Origin: Persicaria tinctoria
Taxonomy: Eukaryota > Streptophyta > Magnoliopsida > Caryophyllales > Polygonaceae
Reading direction: 5' to 3'
Assembly: GCA_037127255.1 (NCBI GenBank)
Contig: JBANSL010000018.1
Coordinates: 11,133,175-11,197,174 of the forward strand
DNA length: 64,000 nucleotides
Below the pieces are notes generated by a model, which saw only the letters and a list, made by a program, of their open reading frames with translations, ran no database searches and was not told the DNA's origin. Positions 34,984 through 46,193 of the stretch are shown here, piece after piece. Position 1 is the stretch's first letter; every line of letters starts with the position of its first letter. Both the position numbers and the translations under genes were made by a program.

Positions 34984-36870
34984 ATGTCTGAATAAACAGG
35001 TGACATGTTGATTGGTGTAGGTGTCATGTAGTAAGTGATGTTGCCAAATAGAGGGTTGAGTTTGTCCGTGGGATTTTCTAGAGGGGCAGGGGGTAATGTC
35101 AAGGGTAGGAGTCAGTAAAGAGGAAGATGATGATGAAGAGTCGGGATTGGTTGGAGAAAGGTCAATGTCAGGAGTAGGAGATTCTGAAACAATACCTCAT
35201 ATGGAGTACTCCATGAATGCAGCGTTCACATGAATTAGGATTTGTTACTTGTGGAATTGTGTATCATCGTCTTCTTCCATGTCCCCAGAAAATACTCCCT
35301 CCATGAGTTGAGCGCTTGGTTGTTCTAGAAGGAGGGCCTGTTGCTGAATATATCAGCAAGGCTATCGATCTCACACCGTTGTAAATTTGGCTTTCCTGTG
35401 TGCTATTTGTTCTCTCATGAGAAGTGGGAGATCTAAATGAATGAAGAAACCTTTAATATAAGTATGGTGCTGACTTGATTCATTTTAGGGTTGTGTATTA
35501 TGCACTAGTGTGTTTTGTGTGCAGAGCAAATGATAATGGCCAAGGTAAATGGATAGACCCTCACATATCAAGTTTCTTTGACATAAATATTCTTCCCATG
35601 TAGCCTATTAGCTCAATGGGAGAACATTGTGGTCATACACAAAGATGTGGGTTCAATTCCCACGTAGGCTTATTATGTTTAGAACAAGTCAAGCTTGCTA
35701 CATCACCAAATTCATGTGTCAAGTAAAAACAATTCATATGTCAAGTAAAACACATTATATGTCATGTAAATCCGGTATGAGTGACATGTAAATTTAGTAT
35801 GGGTTATGGGTTATTTTTGGTGTTGCTATCACATAATTTAGTAGCATAAGTGCTTGGATTAGCATGTTTCTTTGCTTGAGGGACTCGCAACGCAGAAGTG
35901 AGTTCATTATTAATAAAACATCAAACGAAGGCCACTTTAGTTTCTTTGCTTGGATTAGCATGTTTCTTTGCTTGGATTAGCATGTCTTCTTATTGTTGAA
36001 ATTAATAAAGTTGTTGGAAGGCCACTTTAGTTTCACAGTCATTCCAGTAGAGTGAGTTCCACCAGTCGTTCGGCTTATCCCACACTTGAAATGTAGGAAG
36101 AGGAAGATTGTTGTTGCCCAACAAAAGCCTTTTTCTTTATGTTAAAGGATATAAACTGTCATGTTAATACCATTACATGTCATGTTATTTTCATTCATTA
36201 AGGAGAAGAGGCTCGATTCACATTACCTGTCATGTTATTCGCATTACCTGTCATGTTAAATAGTATAACATGTCATGTTAATAGCATCACCTGTCATGTT
36301 ATTTTCTTTCATTAAGGCAAGCTTTTTCACAATCAATATTTTTTTTAAATGAAGATTATATATATAAGGCAAATAGATAAAGCACTGATCAATCATTGCA
36401 GCGCTAGCATAAACAGCAGCTTCATCCCCACCCCTTGTCCAATGTAATAGCAACAACATTGACAACATCAATCGTGCACAACATTGACAACATCAACAAA
36501 CTAGCAATGTTACAATGCTCAAGAATACACTGATTGATCCACCAAAAGAAATTACCATGCCAGTTCAGGTGCCGAAAACACCCATTAAAAGAAAATGTGT
36601 GGTGATAGTTGCACAGTTATCTTCAATATGGAACTTGTACAGAAGTTTCACTCTTGCTATAAATATTTATGAATAAAAGATGTTATCTATATCAAGGTTC
36701 AAGGGCACTAATTGACAGCCATTACAATAAAACGCAACATAGTTTGTACACATCAAAACATAGCTTTGGTACACCAGATCGATCAAAGGAAATCCTGCAT
36801 ACATGACATGAACTTATATTAACATGTCATTCAAATCCTGGATACATGACATGAACTTATATTAACATAG
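34984..36870. repeat. Dispersed TGTCATG(T) motif
   Basis: The heptamer TGTCATG, or its complement CATGACA, recurs within this MULE, often as ACCTGTCATGTTA or TACATGACATGAAC. Clusters lie near 34980-35035, 35710-35800, 36155-36300 and 36800-36870. In the densest part (36155-36300) six to seven copies occur in about 145 bp with irregular spacing. It is neither a tandem repeat nor a microsatellite. Its function is unknown; a protein-binding motif or a relic of an expanded palindromic core are possibilities. Confidence 0.6.
35602..35671 (+). tRNA. tRNA-like sequence, probably a tRNA pseudogene
   Basis: The sequence folds as a cloverleaf. It has a 7-bp acceptor stem (AGCCTAT with GTAGGCT, one G-U), TA at positions 8-9, and a D arm with one mismatch. 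The 5-bp anticodon stem TTGTG/CACAA has a 6-nt loop (GTCATA), and the T arm is perfect (GTGGG-TTCAATT-CCCAC). The anticodon loop is one base short and the D stem is imperfect, so the amino acid cannot be assigned and it is probably non-functional. It may be a tRNA pseudogene or the tRNA-derived head of a SINE carried inside the MULE. Confidence 0.5.
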
Positions 36871-37642
36871 CTTTGGTAGCAATTGAAACGAAATTGGACA
36901 AATCTGATGAGCGATTAAGTAGTACCTGTAGCTTTAAGAAGGAGAACTGATGCCGGGGGAGTTTTGAGTATGAAAGTAAAGCACTAAAGCTCTTATCCTG
37001 TCATCCCAAAGCAAGAAATCAAAATTGTGACTAAAAATTGAAATCCAGGACCATCAAGAACCAGGAATCAAAACCCTAATTTACACTATAGAAATCAAAA
37101 CCCCAAATCAACAATTTCTATCTATGTATCCCTAAATTAGGTTTAATAGATGGGAAATCAGGGAGATTCCAAAACCTTAACCCTAGAATTTTCACTTAAA
37201 ATCGATCAACAACTGTCTTCGACTCATAGCTGCCTCTATCGACCTTAGCAATTGTCTTCAATTTCGTAGGAGTTGTGCACCACTAGCCTCAAAATCTGCC
37301 AGATCTGGAGAAATTTCCTAGCGACAGGATCGACCGCAACAATGGCATCCGGGTTTGGGGCCGCCATGGGAGACGATATGGGAGGAAGAAGGACCAAGAT
37401 GACTGTGCTCAAGCCCTCCCGTCGAGCCCGGAGGCCTATCGCCTAGAGTCGCGAACCCCGCCTCCAACGACGGCGTCTTCCCTCATCCTTCCCTTCCTCT
37501 CTCACTGTTGCGCGCTTTTCTCTCTCCCACCGGTTGCAGGCTGTGAGAAACCGGTTACTTTGCAATTTTTTTTTTTTTGGGGTTAACCCCCGCAATCCAA
37601 CCGGATATTTAGGTTAGTTTTGCAAATAACCCTATAGTGAAT

Positions 37643-38896
37643 TAAGTTTGATAAAAGCACAATATGATAACGAAAATGACATTTAGTCAGCATAAATATT
37701 TGCTTAAACCTCATTAGTCACTTCCCATTCAATTTTGGCTTTTTGGTCCGATCCTTTTGGTGAAATTTAATTTGTGTGGTTTGAAAAAAACAAAATCTCT
37801 GAAAATAGTCTATTGAAATGAAGTACTCCATTTATGGAGTATAATTTATGGAAAGTTGAATGTGAAAAGATGGTTGAAATTGAAACAATGGAGGTAGAAA
37901 GTAGAAAGGGAGGGCCACCACCCTCACCCACCCGATGCAAATTAACTGGAAAATGGAATTAATAAACAAAGGTTACTATATATCACAGTGGATGGTGGTT
38001 AGCCCCTTCAAATCCCTTACCCCAATTTTATTGTTTTTAAATCTCAAATTCCTATTTCACAAGTATGTATTTAGAGTGAGGCTAGAGACAAGATGTCGAA
38101 ATGGCTATTAATAAGATCGATATCACCAAATTGTACGACAAGTCCTTGTCTACTTTCGAAAGTATTTACGGATTTGCCTGAGATGAAACGAGAAACCCTA
38201 TGATATTCGATTCATATACCTATTGAATTTGTTGAACCTTAATCTCAAATACAAGATAAAGTCATTGAATTGTACGAAGAAATTAAGGACTCGATCTGAT
38301 TAGTGAATTCGTTTTAATGATTTTTAACGACTTCGGGATGGTTTTCGATTAGCTTAGCGGTTGAAACGAAGGTCGATTAAATTTTTCGAGCAAATGACCA
38401 AACCTCAATAAATGGAGCCGATCGTATGCATTAATCTCGACAACATATGTTGAGGCTATGCAATAACCTCATTCTACTAAGTCGAGGTTATCTAGTTAGC
38501 TCGAAAACATTGTTACAAAACGATAAATACCTATTGATGTTACATTGACGGTATTTATATGAACAAATAAAATTAAAATACCTCAATTTTCACTTAACCA
38601 CCCATTAAAGTTAAAATTACACAAATCTTAAAAAAATACCTTAGTTAAGTGAAAACTGAGGTTTTTTATAATTTACTCTATCTTTCTAATCAAAAAAATA
38701 ATTTACTCTATCTTTAAATTAATACTAAAAAAATTTAAAAATATATATTTGACTTATACATAATTATTTTAAAATATTTGGAAAAATATTAAAAAATTAC
38801 CTCATAAAAAATTTCATAAATTATTTTATAAAATAACATATTTTTGCAATCTTCTTATATCGTTCTACATCTTTTTAATCTATATATTTATATATA
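37643..38896. other. Gene-free stretch
   Basis: No gene or clear mobile element in about 1.25 kb; AT-rich with only short frames. Confidence 0.4.
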
Positions 38897-39200
38897 TCTA
38901 TACAAACTCTTAAAACAGAAAAAATTTCGCCTATGTGTTACATCAACCTCATAACTAATGGGTTTAATTTAAAATATTAATTTCATACAGTATATAATAT
39001 CTATTTGTAAATTTGTATATAATATCACAATGGAGTCCATCTTGAATGAGTCTATTATACTTTTCTCTTATGAGTTTACTATTATAAGTTTAATTCAAAA
39101 TATTTAACTAATATTTTATTTAATTGTATAATATTAATTTATTTTATTATTAAAATTTTATTTTTTAGGAATCGTGTCATGACGTGGGAATTGTACTAGT
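38897..39200 (+). mobile_element. Helitron-like element, 304 bp
   Basis: Begins TCTATACAAACTCTTAA after an A. Ends with an imperfect hairpin (CGTGTCATGACGTG) followed 12 bases later by CTAGT before a T, as expected for Helitrons, which insert between A and T and leave no duplication. Its 3' 150 bp resemble the element at 48216-48696 (shared AGTTTAATTCAAAATATTTAA and ATAATATTAATTTAT). No coding capacity. Confidence 0.5.
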
Positions 39201-39279
39201 TATTACTTAGTGGAGTATAATTTTTATAAGATAATTTTTTATGAATTTTAAATATGTTATACGGAGTAATAGCTATGTA

Positions 39280-39525
39280 CTCCATCCGTTCGTCAAAACA
39301 TGTCATTTTAGCTTCTTTCACAAATTTTAAGAAAATCAACAAATATACTATTATACCATAATCTATTACACTAATTTTTTACTTTATCAAAAACTACAAC
39401 TAACAATTTATTAATCATTATAAAGGCATTTTTCGTAGATTAGAAACCAAAATATCTATTATGACATTTTTTTTAAATAAAATTAACACTTTAAAAGGAT
39501 GATATGTTTTGCGCCGAACGGAGAG
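39280..39525. mobile_element. Stowaway-type MITE
   Basis: 246 bp between TA dinucleotides (39278-39279 and 39526-39527). The termini are CTCCATCCGTTCG on the left and the inverse of CTCTCCGTTCGG on the right, followed on both sides by AAAACAT-GTCATTTTA-like sequence. The TA target and CTCCNTCCGT-type end fit the Tc1/mariner Stowaway family. Confidence 0.65.
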
Positions 39526-39684
39526 TATAAGTTGAATATATATATATATATATTCAATATTAATTTTAGGATATAATATTTTTGTAGGAGGGGAGGATAT
39601 AAATCTGGAAAAGGATGTGTAAAACAAGCGGCTGAGAGATTAGCTAGGGAAGGCGGAAATTTTTTTGAAGGAAGGAAACCCTAG

Positions 39685-39970
39685 ACTCTGATACCATGTA
39701 GAATTGTGAAAGACTTGCGTACTTTCATTCATTGATATGTTTATAATATAGAAGATAAAAATAAGATAGAATCATATAACTACCTAACTAGATTAGGTTT
39801 ATCTAATACTGTGTTTAGGTGACTTGGCCCCTTGCATCACTTTAATTTCCTCATTCCCTGTTTCTGAGACTCGGAGTATTAATTAATTAATCATCTTGAT
39901 TAAGAAAAAAAATGAATAATTTGAGTTATGACTAGCTAATTTAGGATCAAGTACATTCCCCCTTGGCATG
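39685..39970 (-). mobile_element. Copia LTR flanked by both PBS and PPT
   Basis: A 259-bp LTR (39697-39955, TG...CA). To its left stands ACTCTGATACCA, the inverse of the initiator-Met-tRNA primer site. To its right stands TTCCCCCTTGG, the inverse of a purine tract CCAAGGGGGAA. On the minus strand the order is therefore internal end, PPT, LTR, PBS, internal start. The 5 bases flanking the LTR differ (TACCA, TTCCC), so it is not a solo LTR. Internal coding sequence is not preserved beyond a few codons. Confidence 0.6.
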
Positions 39971-40912
39971 ATTGACTAAGTATGGAGATCGAAGCTTCTT
40001 TGCCTAATGCAAACCGTGTTGATTCACTTGTCGTTTCATAAGAGAGTACGTACGTTGATCGCTTCGATCATTTAAATGATGGTTGCAAACAGCTACGAGT
40101 AGTACTTTCAGATGGATCAAGTACCAAAATGAATAGGGTTTCGGTACTTGATTGGGGCCTACTACAAGGGGTGTGTGTTGTATATATTCAAAGGGAGGTG
40201 TGCTAGCTGGCTGGGTTGGATTCATTATACTATACTATCAAGTTTAACACAGACTATACAGTACGTGCAATGTTTTTTTTTTAAATGTTTGGTGAGTGAC
40301 AATAGGGTAAGGTGGATTTATGAGGGTTGTTTGGTGGATGTTGGTGAGTCTTGTCAACCTTGACGGTGGGGTGAGATTAAGAGTTTAGATATGGTCTTTA
40401 ATGGTGTTTTTTTTAGAATAATGATCGGTATGTGTCACTGACTCACTGTATCTAAATTAGTCGTATACTATGAAATATCCGATATGATTGTCGGTTAATT
40501 AATGGAGTAAATACATATCGGGTTATGTGATATATTATTGTTATTTTGACATTGATAAGGTTGAAATTTGAAAGTCACCAACTTAACACAAAAAATGAAG
40601 CTATCTTTTTTATAACTCATAATTTTTTAATTTTTATAGTTGACGTGGAAGGGACGCTCTCATACCAAATTTCTAAATAAATAAAAACACACAAAATGTG
40701 TTAAAAAATTTGTCAAGTTCTCTAATCAGGGAACCATCTTCTGATACAATCTTTTGATCGAATATATATGTTTATCAAACACCGTACCGGCCATAATTTG
40801 ATATATGATAGAATAAGATGGGAATTATGAAGGTATAATGTAGGATGTAGAATGATCGTAATGAACTAACAATACACATATAATTGTAGATACAATGGAA
40901 AATATCACATAA
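39971..40912. other. Gene-free stretch
   Basis: No supported gene. Short frames around 40004-40363 lack family features. Confidence 0.35.
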
Positions 40913-40984
40913 ACTAGTGTATGCCCCGTCCCCTGTACGGGAATATGTCAACACAATATTATAAAATTATATTTATTATCTATA

Positions 40985-41345
40985 AAAAATCCTATTATAA
41001 ATATAAAAATATATAAATAAATATGAATTATATTATGATAATTAAACTAATAAATGGAAATGTAAGATTAAAATTAATCTAGATCTAAATAACTCATTCT
41101 ACTAAAAAATAATATCTACTAAAAAAAATTAACCTACACTTATATGGCAATTTGTATGTCTGTATACCTATTATAAATATAAAAATAAATAAATAAATAT
41201 GAATTACATTATGATAATTAAACTAATAAATGGAAATGTAAGATTAAAATTAATCTAGATCTAAATAACTCATTCTACTAAAAAATAATATCTACTAAAA
41301 AAAATTAACCTACACTTATATGGCAATTTGTATATCTGTATATGC
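40985..41345. repeat. Tandem duplication inside the Helitron-like element
   Basis: Two nearly identical copies of about 178-182 bp (about 40988-41167 and 41168-41345). Each runs from CTATTATAAATATAAAAAT to TATGGCAATTTGTAT. They differ at only a few positions, so the duplication is recent. Confidence 0.85.
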
Positions 41346-41349
41346 CAAA

Positions 41350-42060
41350 TTTATTACTATTACTGCGTTTAATTATATTGATATAGTTATTTCCTTATAT
41401 AATATTTACTCTTTTATAAGATATTCCATCTATTCAATTATATGAGTTAATGGTAAAATAAAATAATTATTTTTAATTATATAGATTAGAACTATCTCAT
41501 TATTTTTTATTAGATTTCCTTTTTGACGTGAGGAAGTTTTGCGAGATGCACTCACGTGCCGAGTTCGTTCGTAGATTGGATGTACTCATACTCGCCTATA
41601 TGATATATATGATTAGATTTAATTTTAATATATTAAATATGTCCGTATACAGAATCGATTCCAAAGAGTTCTGAACTCACCATTTCGGTAGACTATAATC
41701 TTAATAATAATAATAAAAATAATAAAAATAATATATAATTAGTTTGATGCGTGTAATCAATAACTCAAAAAGTATATTTTAAGATAGAATTAACCAACCC
41801 GAAATCTTGCAATGACCCACTTATTATTATTATTATGTTTAATTATATTGATGATTGTGTTATATTGATATAATTTTTTTCCTTATATAATATTTCGTCT
41901 TTTATAAGATATTTCATCTATCCAATTATATGAGTTAATGGTAAAATAAAATAATTATTTAATCATTTTAAATTATATAGATTAGAACTATCTAATTATT
42001 TTTATTAGATTTCCTTTTTGACGGGAGAAGGTTTTGCGAAACGCACTCTCGCGCCGCCAC
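41350..42060. repeat. Two diverged copies of a 210-bp segment
   Basis: The segment 41352-41565 recurs at about 41823-42058 (both contain TTATATGAGTTAATGGTAAAA and TTAGATTTCCTTTTTGACG). They are separated by about 260 bp and are more diverged than the tandem copies at 40985-41345. They might be two nested or fused Helitron 5' ends. Confidence 0.7.
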
Positions 42061-42126
42061 GTAGGCAGATTCACTCATGTGCCTCCACGCAGGTACCAAT
42101 TATCGGTTTTAGTATATGTATATAGA

Positions 42127-42639
42127 TTAACAAGGAATTTTTTTTTTTTTTAATTGTACGACAGAAATCTTGGATTGAGAGCTAATTGGATTTATCGATC
42201 TTAAGGCACTGGTAGTATTTGTTAATTATTACTATTCAGGTACAATTTTTAAGAATGATAATTTTTTTATATAAAATATTAATTTTTTTAATATAATTTC
42301 ATATAATCTTATCTTCTTTAGTAATATAGATTATATTATATCTTATCTTCTTCTACTATTATGATATGTCTCTCTATTTTCTTCCATCATTATATTTTAT
42401 CTTCCTAGTAATACGGATTACATTAAAAATTAGATTATTTTAATGCATGATACACACATGACATGATATTTTTAGATATTTATATGAAGTAAGATAGATT
42501 ATTTTAGGGCATACTATTTTAGGATAGTTATTTATCATAGATTATTTATTTTTTTGAATAATGATAAAATAATTATAATAAAAAATTTAAGGAATAACTG
42601 TGAGCGCGAAACGTAAAATTAGAGACTTTTAATTTAATA
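42127..42639. other. Gene-free AT-rich stretch
   Basis: Nothing coding or repeat-like was recognised. Confidence 0.35.
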
Positions 42640-42890
42640 CTCTCTCTGTTAAGAAAACATGTCATTTTAGAGAGAACATTTTATTAAGAAAAAGATATTA
42701 TTTTAGGTGTTTTTGTATCTACTTTTCGAAATCGCTCAATTAATGATTAGGGAGATATTAATTATAAATTTCAAGTGAAAAAAATAGAGTAATTATAATT
42801 AGGAATATAAGTATATTTTTATTTATTTGGTTAAAAATGTGTAAATTTTTAAAATGATATGGAATATGTTTAATTAATCAATGGATATAG
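42640..42890. mobile_element. Probable Stowaway-like MITE
   Basis: About 251 bp between TA dinucleotides (42638-42639 and 42891-42892). The ends are only roughly inverted (left CTCTCTCTGTTAAGAAAACATG...TTTTAG, right inverse CTATATCCATTG...AAACATATTCC...ATTTTA). Diverged from the copy at 39280, hence the modest confidence. Confidence 0.45.
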
Positions 42891-43218
42891 TATATATTAT
42901 TGACTATTGATTGATGATTATTTTACTTTTAATTATATAGATGGGGTGAAATCTCTTAGAGCTCTTGGTTGAATGCGGCGTACTTCCCATGAATTGAAAA
43001 AAAATTGTTTGGTTGAATTTTAGTTTTAAGAAATATAAATATGAAAATAAAGACAATTGCATTAAAAAGGGGTGGAAGTTGAACTTACCTAGTCCCCCAG
43101 ATTGTACTTCTAACAATTTGGAGGAATTGAAATTCCTGGAAAGTTGAATTTGTGTGTCTTTCTGTCAATCAAACACAAGAATATATCCTAATTCATGGGT
43201 TTTTAAACTTGTAAAATT

Positions 43219-43510
43219 TGGCAGAGGAATAAATTTGGAGAAAACTTTCATCCCTTTCATTGAATTAACGAGTACAATATATAGGGTTTACAGAATCTAT
43301 GATATAGGAAAGGATAAAGATATGCAAGTATATACAACTCTATCTTAGAGAAAAGATAAGGATATGCAAAGATACTCAAAGTTATCCTGATACTCCCCTC
43401 AAGTTGGATCATGAAGGTCGACGATGCCCAACTTGCAAAGGAGAAACTGAAACTGTTGCTTGCCCAATGGTTTGGTGAAAAGATCGGCCGGTTGCTGAGA
43501 AGTGTTAATG
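43219..43510 (-). mobile_element. Copia 3' fragment: pol end, PPT and LTR
   Basis: On the minus strand, about 43502-43404 encodes the last residues of a copia polyprotein (ADLFTKPLGKQQF...LCKLGIVDL) up to a stop. A purine tract (TTGAGGGGAG) follows, then LTR-like sequence (about 43394-43219) with a TATATATTG leader motif. The rest of the element to the right is missing, so it is 5'-truncated. It is distinct from the other copia elements here. Confidence 0.7.
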
Positions 43511-44252
43511 TACTTGGACCCTAAGATATGTACTTAGATCCTAAGCTATCCCAATAAAACTTCCTGTGGTTTAATTGACTAACCAAACGAGGCTTTATTA
43601 TATGCATGATTACACTTGAAGACTGTACTGTACAATCTGTACCTAGCTAGACGGGTAATGGAATCTTACATAAACACACACTTAAGTTTTGGCAATTAAC
43701 CAGAATTTGATAAACTAATATACTTATTATATTAATTAATCGCTTTCTGTGTGTGAGATTTCTTAGGCACAATTCCGGGGAGATGATAGTTGATCGATAA
43801 ATTAAACAAAGTAGATGGAAATGCAAGAATGAGCAACTATCAAAGGCAAACTCTCGATCAAGTCATGTGTGCTGACTGCTGAAAGAGGGGGAAAATAAAC
43901 GAGAAGATCGATGATGTCATGGATGATGCCGTACATGATTAAACTAATCCATCGGTCATTAACTAAATCCAAAAGCAAGGGAACTACTGTATTATATATA
44001 ATGCATTTTATAATCCTCCACAATTAACTTAATCTAAAGTAGTCGGCACGTGTAATGACCATATTGGGCATTTCCATACCTTATGATCAAATTGGGGAAA
44101 TCATTACGCATAATTTTATTTTTGGTTGAAAATCATTACGCATTTCCATACCTTGTGTTGTTCAACATTCTGCAGTAAGCTATGTGTAGTTTGACCACAT
44201 CATAACAATATTTTTTTTACACTTCACTTTACTTTTAAGTCCTTCATCCACT
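43511..44252. other. Gene-free stretch
   Basis: No gene or element supported. Confidence 0.35.
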
Positions 44253-44261
44253 TTTTTATAA

Positions 44262-45214
44262 GGAGAAATCTATGTTTACACCGAGTGTAAACAAATTTGT
44301 TTTACACTTCCAGTAATAAGTTGACATGTGGCAAGTAAATTTGTAAAAAAAAATCAAAAGAAATCAAAGGCAGTAATAGCAAGACTGTTCGTCTTTCTTT
44401 CTCCATTAAATCTGTTCGTCTCCCTTCCTTCATTGATTCTGTTCTCATTACCCCTCCCAATCTAATCAACTTTTCACCATTTTTATTTTAAAATAACTTT
44501 CCTATATTTCATTTTCCTCTAATATCAACCCAACACATTTTTTTTTATAAAAAATCTAATCAGTGAAGAGAATAAAAAGGTACCCCTCTGGAGAATCATA
44601 GCCCTACGTGATAGTAGTAGTCATGAGACTCGTTAGCGTTGTCATCGCTGCCATCGCCAAGGAGCTTGAAGCAGAGATTGAATGTGAAGAAAGGCGATTG
44701 CATCGGAGGCGGAGAGGATTCTGATAGCAGGATCGAGAATTCGTCCATTGAGGAAGAACGAAACAACGTGAGAGGGGATGCAAGAGGGGAGGATGGAGTT
44801 TTGGGGATCACAAAGGGTTTGATTGGGGTCGATGATGGTGATTACATTCTAGGGTTTGATTTGGGACCTGATAGATCTCCAACAATTAGAGGAAGATTTG
44901 GAATTGATTAAGGTTTTTGTATTAATTGGGATTTTGAGTTTGGGAAAAATTAAAATAAGGAAATTTTCACTGCCTTCTTGTTTGCTCTTCTTTCCCTTGC
45001 TATGGAAGACTACTTGCTAGGTTGAGACTTGAGAACAGTAGAACGCCATAGATTAGCAGCCAGAAGGCCAGAGTGCAGAGAGAAGATGAAAAATTGTGTT
45101 TTTGTTCCCCTTTTTACTTTATTAATTATTAGCATATAAATGATGACACTTGTCATAAATTTACTGGTGGTGTAAAACTAATCTTTTACACCTAGTGTAA
45201 ATGTATCAAAGTCC
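44262..45214. mobile_element. Mutator-type element with unusual GC-rich core
   Basis: 953 bp with terminal inverted repeats of about 80 bp (left GGAGAAATCTATGTTTACAC, right inverse GGACTTTGATACATTTACAC; both continue through GTTTTACAC and CCAGTAA). A perfect 9-bp duplication TTTTTATAA flanks it (44253-44261 and 45215-45223). The core (about 44596-44920) is richer in GC than its surroundings and has open frames on both strands (90 residues plus, 71 minus) that I do not recognise. Captured host sequence is possible, as in Pack-MULEs, but is not shown. Confidence 0.82.
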
Positions 45215-45223
45215 TTTTTATAA

Positions 45224-46188
45224 TACCTGTATATTTTTTGTCTTATTACCCAAAATTATAATGTTATTTTAAAATTCCTATTAGTAATACAAATTAATTT
45301 TAACTCAATTTTTTAATTCAAATTTCGCATAGTGCCCTTGAGGTAAGGTGTATTTCACGAGGTGTACAAAAGTTTAGTATATTTCGCCATATACCCCTAA
45401 GGTTTGTACAATTTTCGGCTCGTGCCCTTCCGTTATCTTTTAGCAAAAAAAAATGTTAACTGTTTTTTGGAAGAAAAAAAAAATCGAAGAAGGTTGGAAA
45501 CAAATCAAAACCCATGCCAAATGTTGTCTGGTTCAACCATAATTTTTCCCGACAGTTTCATCTGAAGTGCTATGTTGACATTCTTTGTCTCTTACCCCCT
45601 CTGTTTTTGGGTCAACATATTTTATCCTAGTTGATTAATAGGTTGTGATTTAGATATTGTTCTAGAAAAATGTTCCATTGATTTGGTTCAATTCATGGTG
45701 ATTCTTTGCATATAACATCAACCCCTGTATAATGTAATTGGGTTTGCCTAGGAGATTTGGTTTTTATCAATACAGCTCAAGTTGGCCATTTGTTAAGTTG
45801 TTGTCTTGTTCTGAAACCGTTTCCTTAAAAGTTGATCTATATATTGATCCTCCCATTAATCACAAGACATCCCAAATATTTTCTAGGGTTAACGCTCTTG
45901 TGATTTGTAGGATCCTTTGGATCACGAGAATTCGTTGGTAACTTTTGATGTGACTTACAAAGTTGAATTGTGGTAATTAACTTTTTGTCCTGATAGTTGG
46001 CAGTATTCATCAATGATTGTCCTGATCTTATGATCGACATGCTTCAAAACTTCCCTTAATGAATATCATGGCGTCGTTAATGAAAGCTAATGGGATTCTC
46101 AGTGATTGTTGTGAGCATTGGAATCTAACAAGGCTCATTTGTCTTGAGGCTTTGAGCTATAACCATTTCCGCGCCAAGAATGAATATA
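45224..46188. other. Gene-free stretch with one transposon-like end
   Basis: No gene. At 45330-45440 the sequence (GTGCCCTTGAGGT, TATTTCGCCATATACCCC) resembles the outer part of a long-TIR plant DNA transposon, but a matching second end was not found, so only a remnant is inferred. Confidence 0.4.
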
Positions 46189-46193
46189 AATGG

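Larger units (their letters stand above)
34335..37632. mobile_element. 3.3-kb Mutator-type element, non-autonomous
   Basis: Bounded by a perfect 10-bp direct repeat, TATAGTGAAT (34325-34334 and 37633-37642), within the 9-11 bp expected for MULEs. The termini are short, diverged inverted repeats: left GGGAATTGCACATACTAACC, right inverse GGGTTATTTGCAAAACTAACC. Each end also has CCGGATATTT and GGTTAACCC motifs. Just inside, both ends are GC-rich (about 34430-34680 and 37320-37550), while the centre is AT-rich. No transposase was recognised. The interior contains a tRNA-like sequence and a dispersed TGTCATG motif. Captured host sequence is possible in the GC-rich ends but was not identified. Confidence 0.75.
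40913..42126 (-). mobile_element. Helitron-like element, 1.2 kb, minus strand
   Basis: Read on the minus strand it starts TCTATATACATATACTAAAAC after an A (42127). It ends with the hairpin CCCGT-acaggg-ACGGG, then 13 bases, then CTAGT before a T (40912). These are the Helitron 5' TC, 3' hairpin and CTRRT signatures, with A/T insertion and no duplication. No Rep/helicase coding was found, so it is non-autonomous. The interior carries two duplications, described separately. Confidence 0.6.

Noticed and set aside
40985..41345. CRISPR-like or satellite array
   Set aside because: Only two adjacent copies, no spacers; it is a simple tandem duplication within a Helitron-like element in a plant genome.
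45330..45440. Transposon-like end with GTGCCCTTGAGGT
   Set aside because: Only one end is visible; without a partner or duplication no element is called.
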